Under the pieces are notes generated by a model that saw only the letters and a list, made by a program, of their open reading frames with translations, was not told where the DNA came from and made no database searches. A stretch of 64,000 nt of DNA from Branchiostoma floridae (Eukaryota; Chordata; Leptocardii; Amphioxiformes; Branchiostomatidae), in the NCBI RefSeq assembly GCF_000003815.2, contig NC_049992.1:11031294-11095293 (forward strand), given 5' to 3'. Below are positions 1 through 12,600 of the stretch, piece after piece; the stretch's first letter is position 1, and each line of letters opens with the position of its first letter. Position numbers and translations under genes: made by a program.

Positions 1-164
1 TAGCTGGTCATGTGGGATTCAATATTCACCGTACAAAAAAGACGAAAAACTTTCAGAGAATAGCAGTTGCACTGTTGACTTGAAGAAGATGTGGTATCGT
101 TGACTTTAAATGGAAAGTCAGTTGTCTTACTAAGGTCTACGGTGCTGACAAGGTCTGACGAGAG

Positions 165-275
165 TTCACCGTCATCGCTAGGCGTGAGATTTCACTGTCA
201 TCGCGAGATTCACTGTCATCGCGAGATTTTACTGTTATCGTGAGATTTTACTGTCATCGCGAGATTTCACTGTTG
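165..275. repeat. Short tandem repeat downstream of DCX-EMAP stop
   Basis: About five imperfect units of roughly 19-20 bases with the core CACTGTCATCGCGAGATT lie just past the stop codon, in the 3'UTR or just beyond. No AATAAA signal for the minus strand is visible in bases 1-321, so the transcript end lies outside the window. Confidence 0.8.
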
Positions 276-321
276 TAAAGTGGAGATGGAGATTTGGAGA
301 TTTGGACCTCCTTGTTTCAGC

Positions 322-3300
322 TCAGTAGCGCTTTGCCCTGTTCCTGTTGATGCCTTCTGTCACCTGCACGGCCCACTGCATCAGCGCAGCGTCCATGCCG
401 CCCGTAGTCAGCAGGTAGCCGTCATCGTACAGGAACTTGACATTCGTGACGTTGCTGCTGCACATCTTCCACTGGTGACTCTGTGCCTGCAGAGGGGCCA
501 CAATGTAAGCATTACGGCCAGTACAAAATTTATACATTCAATATGTTCTAACAATTGCTTGGGCTAACAGAAAATGGGGTTATCTATAACTGCTACATTA
601 TACGTCCTGCAAACACAATTCCTATCACGTGGTTCTCAAAGTGATCAGGTTTGTTTACGGCCATTCATGTTTTTTTTTCAATGTAAGGGACATGTATAGG
701 TGCAAGAATAGAGACTTTCCGGTAAACATCTCTATGAAAACCTCTATATTCAAGGGCTAAGCCTGGACGAATGTGCATGTGACAACATGACATTGATGCA
801 AGTGGTCTCGTACCTTTTTCTGTGTGGAGGGATATCTGTAGAGTTTCAGGAACCCCTGACTATCTCCGACAGCAAGAAGATCCCCTGACTCCGAGCGGCT
901 GACTGTGTTGATGTCAATTCCGTTTTCTCTGGCTGGCCAGATTCCTGTCAGTATGACAACAATTCACGTATTCAGTCAAGTGTTCATCAAGGCTAAAATG
1001 TCTGTTTTTTTACATGCTACATAATGCTACTCAGGGACAAGTCTACTAGTTTCTCATCCGACATTCAATTGATCATTTACTGTTTATCATGATACTTATG
1101 TGGCACCATTTTATCCAAGCTTTCAGTAGTATTAAGTTTGTGCTTTTTGATAAAGTCTTTTGTAGTTTGAACGATGCTGAAAATTATGGATATTTTCAAT
1201 AATCAAAGTACAGAGGACTTGCAGAACTGACCCAGCACGTTGTATCCCAGGATGCATGTCTGTGTGTGCCATGTCACGTCTCTCGTCACGGCTGGATTCT
1301 CACGGCGGTTTTCATCCACCTTCCCTGTACAGGCAAGTTTTATACAACTTAGCTAGGACAAGATGCCATTTACTTCCAGTAGGAAGAATCAAAGAACAAT
1401 CTCAATTTTTCAAGATTATTTCTTTTATGAATACATCACAAATATCTGAAAGTCATCATCAATTTACTTGGATTGACGAAAATCTGTATAAGCTTATCTG
1501 GTCAAGCAAAGGTACGTGTATATGATGCCTGGTGAGCTACGTATACACCATACAATAGTTAAACTATGGCATACAGTTCTTTCAGTATCCTTTATGCAAA
1601 TCGTGCAGTTATGACTTACAGAAGAGGAGCTCGTAGTCTCCGTCCACACTCTGTAGGTACCTCCCGTCTGACGACCAGTCGATGTGAGTCAGGAAGTTTT
1701 TGTGTCCCTAATGGAGAATGATGAAGAGATAACGTCCGTAAGAAAATGCATTATTTTGCAAAGTAAAGATATTTGCAAGATGTTAATTATCAATAATTCA
1801 TTGCAAATTCATGCCCGAGGGCTAATTGCATACAAAGTAAAGTAGTAGTGGTCTACATAAACATGCTTAACAAAGAAGGGATCCTGATATTCATAGATAA
1901 ACCAAAAGGGAATATCTAAACTAAATCCATTTCTACTTTAGCTATTTGGTGGGTTTGACTTCTTGTCCGCATGCAGTGGGAGATGAATTGTCCAACATTT
2001 TCATATACAAAGGGGTTGGACGACTTAAGCAAGAAGATTGATTTTTGTTGATCGGTAAGGTGATAAAAGCTTGGAAAAGTTTTGCAGATCTTAAGGAAAA
2101 GTTTGCATCTTTCGGAACTGTACTGTTAATGTTTGTGCGAGATTTTGGTGGATTGTTAACAACAGCTCACCTTCAACAGCGCCGCCTTGCGGAATGTCCG
2201 CCCGTCGTCTAGCACAGAGAAGAGGTAGATGGTGTTGTCATGGGAACCCATGGCCAGGAGGCTGCCGTCTGCAGGAGCATGGAACGGAAAATTGCAAAAC
2301 TCAGTAATGTAGCAGCCTCCATTGCAGGCTCTCTCGGGCCTTTTTTTTGGCCCATGATACAATTTTGCTTGCCATTTCGTCTTGTACTAGGTCGCTGATT
2401 GCTGGCTTTCTGTGACTACCGCCGGGCCGGCCTGCTATGGAGGCTAGTAATGTAGAGCGTCTTCCCAAACTCGCTGTTTAAATTGTTTTGGCTGTGAAAC
2501 AGCCGGTTCCGGCTTCTAGTGGACTAACACCCAGATACTCAAGAAGTATTATCATTTATGAGGCTTAAATTGGGTTTATAGAGAGGACTCCCACCTGGTG
2601 AAAACCTGATGGCGTCCAGCTGTTCTGTGCCGACTTGGAAGGAGGCGACCAGGGAGCCGTCATACGCGTTCAGGGCGACAAACAGGCCGACGGTCGTGCC
2701 CACAACCGCTAAAGCACCGTTGGGGGAGAACGTCGCAGACAGGCAAGGTTTCTATGAGGGGGCAACCGAGAAATATCAGTTATGGTCAGAACATCGTCAT
2801 GGCTACAGGTTGTTTATTTGTTTGTTTGTATTGCATTTCCTGCAAACCGCCTTATGGCGTAACACACCAGGTTTGTACTCGGGTCCTCTGGGTTACGGGC
2901 CAAACACCCTGCCATTACGCCACACGACCCCAATTGCAGTTCAAAGTGGCATTGGGTTGCGGTAAGGGGTCTACTAAAATGTGAGCGTTAACAGTTTGCA
3001 CTGACAAAAAGTAAACATTTCCAATGCCGTGGCCAATGGCGATTTCATTTAACGATGCATGTCACTATTCATCAAATTTATATCGACGTCTCCTTCTAAT
3101 TATCTTGCTCTCAATGTCTTATCATCCTACCACTTAATCGACCAAAATATCCCGATGTCATCATGAGAAGAATTGATCTGAAGCTTTACCTCCACAGAGA
3201 CCCTCCACAGTAGTTTGTGTGTGGCTGATGACCACAGACAGACGTGGTTGTCATAACCCGCCGTCAGGAAAGCGTGCTCGTGTGGGTGGACAGCCAGAGC

Positions 3301-6264
3301 CCACAGCTCCTCACTGTGGCCCTGTCAATATCAAACAAAAGGCTATTAAAGTGTGAAACTGAAATATATACTGTGTATGTTATATGATCAGAAAGTTTTG
3401 TCATGTGAAAATGTAAAGTAATTCCTTTTACGTCATTTTTGACTAGGGTACATTCCTGTTTTTTCACACAAAAATGAAAAATCAGACAATCGCAAATGAT
3501 GTTTTATACCCATCCCCCCAAATTAAAGCCTTAACTAAGCTATCGTTTTTAAGATAAGAATGGAAGACAAATGGCATGAGACGTACCTGAATAACAGTGG
3601 TGAACTTGGTCTGTAGGGACCCCTGTATGATGAGGTTGTTGGACGTGGCCAGGTACAGCAGACCGTCTGCCTGCCCTGCGTTCTGCTCAACAATGGTCCG
3701 GATACCGCCATTCGCTTCGGAGAGCTGTCGGGAAAAATGTCCGGTTTTTACAGTTAGGGGTGTTTCAGCAAGATACAATGTGCAATATGGGGAACCGTCT
3801 TTTCCTGTTACCCATGCTACATGGGTTTACACTAGACTACAACCATTTAGCTTAGAGTACAACCATCTACTTCAGCGTAAGCCCACAGATCATAGAATAC
3901 AACAGGCGGTTGCACTTTTGCTCCGATGGTTGCACTAAAAGGTGAGTTTGTAAAGATGCAGCAAAATCAACCGGTCTTCAACACGAGTCAGAACATTGAT
4001 AATGAGATGCACAATCTTTGTGTGTGATATACATTTTGACAAAGTAGCTATATCCGTTCAACGGTCGTCATGAATTATGAATGCAAAGTTTTCTACCGTA
4101 GAAAGAGTGATAGAATGCTATACTGATGATAGATGGTATACCTGTCTCTCCGCCTTTGCCGGGATGTACCCCCTCAGGGAGTCCCACGCCACCAACTTCC
4201 GGTCCACCCCGCCACCGGACAGAAGGGTCCCGTCCGAGAGCATGCGCAGTGTGAACACGCTCTTCTGTGGGGGAAAGAAGAACAGAAATTGAAAGAACTA
4301 ATACGAGGGCAAAATTGGTAACTCTAGTTCACCTTTATCAGTGAAGTAACCTATATCCATTGCTTTCAGAAATGGGTATTTAGTGATATACATGTAAGTC
4401 GACGGACGGTAGTTTCAAACTGCAATATTTTGAACGTTCGAACATATTACAACTTGAAACCACCGTCCATTCCAGTTGATATATCCCTTAATACCATGTT
4501 GGTAAACAAAACGAATATAGGTTACCCCGCGAATAAAGGTGTGTTAACACTATGTCTTAAAGACGGGCTGTCAAAAGGTGAAGAAAAGGATGCAAAAACG
4601 TTAGCAACTGTGGCTCTACATTTGACCTTGCTTTGTTCAGTAGCATACATGTAACTATAACCAGTAAATATGTTTAGGGTGTCGCTTTCACTATTCGTAC
4701 ACACCTCGTGCGCGCGCATGATAGCGTGCTGGAGATTGAAGATATTGCTGTCGTCACGTGACCACACCAGGATGTTCCCGCTAGAGTCTCCCGTGATGAC
4801 GTCACCAGTTGCAGAAAACTCCATGCCGGTAATGAACTTCGGCTTCTCGCCCTACAAAATGAAGAAAAACGACAAAAATATGTTACCTGTTTCGTTTGCA
4901 CGAATATTTCAATCAAACGTTCAAAATTCTAATCTCCAGGCAGATCCTACGGTAGCATAAGATCGTCATGATGAAAAGCTGACAGAGGAGTGAAGCCGGC
5001 CTAAGAGTGTGTATGGCTACCGGAGCCCTTTAGTCGGCTATACTCCTTGGCCAGCTTTGATACTATCCTATGACACCGTAGGATCTGCTTGGAGATTATC
5101 AAAATTCCACAATTCAGGCCACAGAAGAACTGACATTGATGAAGAGATAGATTGAAGAATACCTCAAACACTCCGCTCTTCTTGTCCCTGAGGATCTTGC
5201 CACCGACCATCTTCCAGAAGTACATGTGCTGTTTCCCTGCCGTGATGAGGATGCTGTCCTCGTGCGGGTGGAAGGCTCCAAGTACCACTGTGTCGGGGTG
5301 AGTCTGGAGGGAGAGAGGGCGTTACGTATTTAGTCACAATATCAACATGGTGGATGAAGAACGAATAAGAGAGACGCTGAGAATTTGGCCAGGCGGTATA
5401 GGGAAGATACTCAGGTCTTTACAGTCGTCTTTTCCGACGTAAACGTTGTGAAGTGGTTTCACTTAAGTCAATTTGAACACCTCTTTAGGCTTGGGTCACA
5501 TTTCCAAACCGGGGCCCGGCCAGGCAGCTTTTGGGAACGAAAAGTATGATATAAAGGCACCAAACCACAAAAGACGTAAAGAGAATAGTCGTTGGCATTA
5601 TTTTTGTACTTGTAGGCCGATTTGAGCTTCTCATCAATAGATAAAGGTTCCAACAAACATTTTTACGTAATACTATACATGTATATTTTCCATTTCCACG
5701 GGCAGCCCGGCCGGGCCCCGGTTTGGAAATGTGCCGTTAGCCTAACCTATGCTTTAAAGTAATTTTCACAGGCGTAAGGAAATGTCATTAACAGTACAAA
5801 ATGTATTTTAGGTCATAAAGGTATCGATGCTGCACAGATATTTGACTCACCTTTGTTTTGGCGACGATCTTGTCTGCCTGCCAGTCCCACACGCTGAGCA
5901 CGTGGTTGTCTCCCTCGTCCACGGCCATCAGGTAGTTACCATGGTTCTAAGCAGGCAGAACGAGGGGATTACATGCACATACTATATTCTGTGTTTTCTA
6001 CGTTCTTCCATTCTCTTCTTTGTATATTGTTTTGTAACCACAAATTAGTGTGTTTCTGTACTTGTCAGATAGTATTGTGATTTTTGCCTGCAATGGCAGG
6101 AATGTAGCATGATAAGTGACAGGATTGCCACGCTCGCAGACACAAGCAAAAACAGACTTGGCATATAGACTGACTCGGACATTGGCAGTAGTAGCAGTGG
6201 TATAGTGGTAGTAGAAGTAGTAGTAGCAGTACCAGTAGTAGTAACAGTAGTAATATCAGCAGTA

Positions 6265-6298
<34 letters not shown>

Positions 6299-6693
6299 CA
6301 AGTAATAGTACTGACCTGTTTGGAGAATCCGAGACAGCAGATACCATTCTGGAAGGTTTCCAGTCCAATAACGGCCAAGGTGTTGAGTGTCACGTGATCC
6401 CAAACTCTGATGTGTGCCTGTGTGACCAAAGGTGTACAAAAGAAGGAGAGTTTCATCATTCATGTGATGAACAACCAGTTTTCAGGACTACTACAGTAAA
6501 ATAAACCTACATATGATAACGGTTATAAACCTCTGAAGGGAATGGTACAGGTATTTAGATATACAACTGTTTCGTCGTATCGTTGGCAATTCGTACCTCT
6601 AGAACACAACTATTGAAACTCACGTGCGCATCCGGCAACTGCCCCGCCATTTGTCCCGTTGCAACATACTGCTCACTAGGATGATGGGACATG
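322..6693 (-). CDS. WD40 tandem-propeller exons of DCX-EMAP
   Basis: Fifteen exons from 6693 down to 322 encode the EMAP propeller. Diagnostic blades seen are IATGQ-like [105 protein letters not shown] and the last blade [17 protein letters not shown] with MQW. Order and spacing match EML proteins throughout, with no frameshift or missing blade. The protein ends NRNRAKRY. Confidence 0.93.
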
Positions 6694-9600
6694 CTGTTGG
6701 CGAGAGAAAAAAATCGTTGTGAGAACAGTGAAGTGAAACTTCCGACCGTGACTATGACTGTCAGCCACGACTGCGTGAATTGTCTGTCAGACTTACTACT
6801 AGTACTTTTAAAGACAATACAAGACTGTTAGTAGTAGGCATGGTCATCGAATTTTTGGTTATAGTGTTGTCACCATGAGAAAAACATAGAAGTTTACCAA
6901 AATCAAAGAACAGTGTTGAGAGAATTCGAGTGTTGGTCACCATTGTATGTCTTCTGTGTGTCCGATGTAGTGTCGTTGTGTTTCCTTGCGCGGATTGTAC
7001 ATGACGACGACGGTAGCCACGAAGTACATGAGCTCTCCGGACGGCAGAACACACAGGTTGTCCCGAGCATCGTACCCACGGTACCCGTAACTGTGCGGTC
7101 GTTAAGGTAAAACGGATCCCAGTACCAACCAACTTATCGCAAAGATGATATGTACATACACAGGAGCAACAATTGCATTATATTGGTACAGGTACTGGGA
7201 CGATGCTTACAGATGGCAATCTGTAATAAACGTCACCAAGTAAAGATCTCTATAATTGGCTACAAATAAAAGGTTACTATCATCAAGGACATTCTTGCTA
7301 TCATTGACTTCAACTTTACTTTGTGTGAAGGCATGCAAATACGTTGCTTAGTTAGGAAAACTTCAACCCTATTCAATCGAGTCGAAACCATCGTAAGGTG
7401 CACTTGCGGCACCGGTGCGGCACTGCGGGGTTCGTAGATGACTCAACGAATGTCAGACATAAAGAACGAATTTTCTTCCGTTTTGTGTATTTTGTTGTCT
7501 TCTAAGTCATACTTTTAATTATTACGCAATATCTAAATTATTAAGAAATTATCGCGAAAATAAGAAAACAGTGCCGCAGTGAATGAACCCCGCAGTGCCA
7601 CACCGGTGCCGCATGTGCAGTGAGAGTGCACATATAGTTGCCATCTTTGTCACGCGTAAGCATGAAAAGGATACACCCATTCTAGCTTGAGTTTCTTGTT
7701 GGGTCTGCTGCCGGGATTCACGTATGTCTTGTCGTAGCTCGTTGGTCGGAAGAACGTCTGCCGTCTGCCATGGATGGCCATGCGCACAACGTCGTCTTCT
7801 GAGGCTACAGGTGACGTCACGTAGGGGTCATCACTGTCCTGGACTGCCAACGTGTCTATGGAGTTGTCCGCGAAGTCGTCAACTAGAGATTACAAATGGA
7901 CGGAAATCTTTAACATGCAAATCCTCGTACACTTGACTTGAAAAGCTTTTGCTGACATAGCCTTTACAAATATTACGTGCTAGGTGTGTCAACATCTTCT
8001 ACAGCTAGGTGAATGCGCAAAGCAAACTGTTCGTGCCAAGGCTGTATCAATGCACTTTAAACGCACACGCTGGTGGACAGAGACGCTACGTGCCGTTTTC
8101 TCACACCTACGGTTAGATAGAAAATTCTACCCAATAAAACGTTTTGATAAGTCACTGCTCACGTGGTTTGGGATCGGCCTCGATGTCTGTCTGTGTGGCG
8201 TTGGACTGCACACTGCGCCTGCGCGATCTGTAGGCCTGGCTGGGTGGTGGTGGGGTGAGGCTATCTTCTCCACTGTCGCTGGAGGATCCTGTTATAGATG
8301 GGACCAATATCAAGTTTTGCTTAAACTAATTTACGTAGATTTAATGGTCCCAGTTTTTTTTTCCAGTCGTTCAAGATAAATGCTGGGTAGTGGAGTTGAT
8401 GTAAGTCATATAACTTAAGCGCGCCAATACTTTGTCTGTAATTCCGTTTTTTAAATATTCAAATGTAGAGACAGTTACAGACTTGCGTCCCAAGTTAACA
8501 AAACTTACTTGAATGCCACTTCGAAACATAACAATACAATGGCATAAGTAAACAAGAAGCTTAAATGAACATAAAATGGACGTTTCGTTTATGAAAAAGC
8601 AATAGAACGTCTAGAATCATGCAATTTATTCCATTAAATACATAAGAAAAACGAATGAATACAGAAATGTAATAAGAGGCTCTCCGTACCGCTCATCTGT
8701 TGTTTCTGAGGTGTCTGTGTTTTCCTAGTGGACTGTTTGATGGGCTGGGTATGATCGTACTGTGCATGCGCAGGCGCGTCAGACTTGTACCCCTCGCTGC
8801 TGGGCGGGCCTCTTTTCAGGGACTCCGAGCCGCAGGCTATGAAGATGTCACAATCTCTGAACTCACGGAACAACTGGCCAAACCCCTGAACCTGGAACAC
8901 AACGCGAGAAGATGTCACAATCTCTGAACTCACGGAACAACTGACCAAACCCCTGAACCTGGAACATAACACGAGAAGATGTCACTACCACGGAACTCAC
9001 GGAACAACTGGCAAAACCCCTGAACCTGGAAAACAACACGAGATCTTCTTTAGGCAACACTGACTTAAATTTATGGATGGCATCTACGCGCGCAGTGATT
9101 TTAGCCTGTCCTCCAAAAGTTTAGTTTTGGGAACTTCAGAGGATGTCATCCATTAAATTATGTCAGTGTGGTCTGAATGTTTCAATCTCAAAGATAGTTT
9201 GGATAGCGCCAGTGTTTGAAGAGCAAGCAATAGCACTGTTTGTGATTTGTCTTGCCTAAATACCTAAATACATTGAATTACTATGATCATAGACTTATAT
9301 TTAAACTGTGTCGTTGTATTTGCAATTGCAATTTTGCAACAAACACAGAAACTGTACTTATAGCAACGTTATCTGACAGTTGCATTTACAATACCACGTG
9401 AGTGCGTCACATGAGCATACATGGGCAAGTGATTAGGTGTTTGTGCTGCTTTAAAAACATAATAGAAAAGCAGTGATCGAATTATGGCCAAAGAGTAGTA
9501 TTTCCTTGTATATTTTACTGAATTTGGTCACTAGGTACCTATGTGAGCAGAAACACATTGACGATGCCTTAATATGTACCTTTGAAGCGTGAGAGCTCGA

Positions 9601-12600
9601 AAATACAGAGGTATAGTGAGGTCATTGTTTCTTGTAAGTACCGCAGGTGTGCTTGTCATTGTGATTGTGATTGTTTGTTCTAAGCTACATCATTAGTCTT
9701 AACAAGTAATGGATAACGCAGTAATAGCTGACTACGTCAACAAATGTTGGGGTCGGCACAACACATCGACAATCACATTCCTAAGTTTTGTTAGTCCTGA
9801 GTCTAGGCACTTCACAGCATGCCCCCGGAGCGCGTAGTTATGACTGGAGTTATGACCTAAGCTTCAAAATGTCAGGGCAGGGCGTTAACAATTAACCTTT
9901 GATATATCATGTAATTAGTTTTCAGCAATGTTGCCATGTAGAAACGGTTTAGTGGACGTTTGATTTACAATCAAATTAATATTCACCATATTTGTCTTGG
10001 GAATTTACGTTAAATAAGGACATTGACAAATATGTTGTAGACTTTTCTGTTGTAGCAGTGTCACCGTAGACAAATTTGATCAAAGGATAAAACAGGAAAG
10101 GAAGACATTTAGTTGATGTCTCTGACCTTTATGGCTCAGGTTGTGGCTATGACTAATAATAAATAACTGTACGGAACAGTCCTACCTTTTGTTCTGTTGA
10201 GAATGTGTAGAGCGCCTCGATGGGAGGGTTGGTCATTTTGATGGCGCCCGTCATGTCCTTCAGGATGTCCTCAAAGTTCTGGGATGTTCGTGGGTTGAGT
10301 AATATCTTCCCGCGCGAGTCCCTGTGCGTGTTGGAGATAATGGTGATGACTCTGGGCTTGCTCCGCGGAGAGAGCTGATCACTCATCATGCTCTGTCTGG
10401 AGTCTATGGAGAGCCTGTCCACAGGGTCTTCCTTGTAGAGGTAGTTCTCTCCTCGACGTTTTCCCGCCGTGGGTTTCCTGTTGTGCCAGTAGCGCTCGGT
10501 CTTCCTGCCGTAGTCCACTCCCTTCACCATCTCCCCGGAGGCGCACACGTACGACTTGCCGTGCTCCAGCTCCGTCAGGTCCGTCAGCCGCTTGCCGCCC
10601 AGGGTGTACACGTGACGCACGCCGTACGGGAGGGGAATCTTCTCGCTCAGGAGGATCAGCAGCGCTTCCATGTTGCGAATCCGTTTGTTATTGATGGCGA
10701 AGTTGACGCCCTTCCAGTGTGGGTCGCCGTTGCGGTAGAACGTCACCCTCCGGGCCCGGCGGGGCTGGTTGAGGGGCTGACGACTGTCCAAGACGCTTCG
10801 AGCCGTCGTGAGATCGTCGTCATCGTCTGAGAAGTCGCTCTCGGAGTTGAGGTTGTTGGTAGTGACGGTTTGGCGGCTTTCTGGATAGGCGGGTTTTGAA
10901 GGCGGCAGAATTGGTGGGATATATGGAGGATGTTCCACCCGTGCGATGTGAAGACTGTTGTTCTCAGGTGCCTGTAATTAATATAACACAGGGTAAACAA
11001 CTTGTTTTCCAAGGACATAAGTAGAAAGACCTATGATGTCTAATAAGGCCAATGGACTCCCCAAGGGAGCGACAGATCTGAATACCTTTGTACCTCTATG
11101 CAGGCTAACCTTACCTTCTTTTTATCGTTTGAAAGCCAGTCTGTTGGTACGGTAAAGACGAAACGTTTCCTTCGCACATCACGAGGGAAAATATTCTTCC
11201 CACGGATCGTTTCAGTGAAGGGCTTGGCATTACGTGGGGACACGTGCTGCTTCCCTTTCCTCACCTTCCCCCCGGGGTCTCCCCCAGGGAGGTCCGACGG
11301 GATGAAGAACCGGACCCCCTTCTGCACCTTCCCGCGACGCTCACCCATTCTCCAGAAACTGCAGGAATGGGGCCATCATAACTAAAACGTCGTCTGAAAT
11401 CATTCACAGCATCGCCCTCCCACCATCATACGTGCCAGCAACTCATGTCTGCCCCACACGTTACGTGCAGTATCGCGGCACAAAGGGATCCGGGCGTTGT
11501 TAGGTGACAAATTGTCCGTGTTTAAATAGTTACTAGCAAACAGAGGCCGCCTTCAGCCTACTATGTACACATCCACCGAAAGTCAGGCGTGTTCAAACAC
11601 ATCATTGATAAGATATTGGTCAAGCTGTCGCAAAGGTCATTATTTCATGTTGTAATTGCTGCACAGAATTCTTCATAGATAAGTCATTCAAGACGAGCAT
11701 GTAACTTAACACCATTTCTCCGTTGGTTGAGTTAGTATCAAAACCTCTTGAGGCATGATCATATCATCACATGGATGATATTTGTCACAGAAACCCTAAA
11801 CAACATGAACCTCCCAATGGTGACTTTTATAACAATGACGACTTTTATAGCAGGTACGTAAACACAGCTTACCATTTGGCTGTCTACATGGTATAAAAGA
11901 GCTGTCCTGGTGATTATTCCAAAATTCGATTTTATTTGGCATGCACCAGATGCTATTCATTATCTTCGTGTTTTATGCATTGCTTTCTCTCTGGCTCAAG
12001 ACCCATAAAAGATGTAGTACACATGCACAAAGGGCTTGTAGGGTTCAAAAGAGGCTTTTCCAACAGGACGAAATCCCCTACACGGGCCAAAGAAAACAAG
12101 CCGTCTTTTCGTGCCACTTAAAAGGGCGGATTAAAGTAGAAAGTGCCCCTCTTCTTTATAATCTCTCAGTGCCACCAGCCAGCTTACAAAAGTGCGGGAT
12201 GGAATTCTACAAGATAGAAGCTTAGATGAGCTGGGAAAAATAGCAAGAGCGTAAACATTCGAAGTTAAGAGCCACACCTGGGATTCTTGTTGGGGTTGGA
12301 AAGTACGTATCTCATATTTCACAGACAGATGACATACGACACATTTAATGTGTGATGATAAGCAAACAAAAGCGTGTGTCTGGGGGGCGCCTGGGAAGTC
12401 ACGGAGATGGAAAAGTCCGGACGTTCCCATTCCAGTCATGACCGCTTCCAACCGTATGGAAACAAGTTGTGTAAACCTCGGCTCCTGCGCGTGCTTACTA
12501 CAGCACCGCGGGACTTTGACTTTCTCAGGGACGCATAGAACGTCGGGATGCATGAAAATATGTAATTTAGGACAAGCACTTAGGGTGTTGAGTGACACAG

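Noticed and set aside
6065..6504. Leu-, Val- and Thr-rich open frames on both strands
   Set aside because: They are translations of the (TAG)n microsatellite next to a DCX-EMAP exon, not proteins.
10324..10830. 168-residue plus-strand frame
   Set aside because: It is the antisense shadow of the DCX exon, whose minus-strand protein is clearly conserved.
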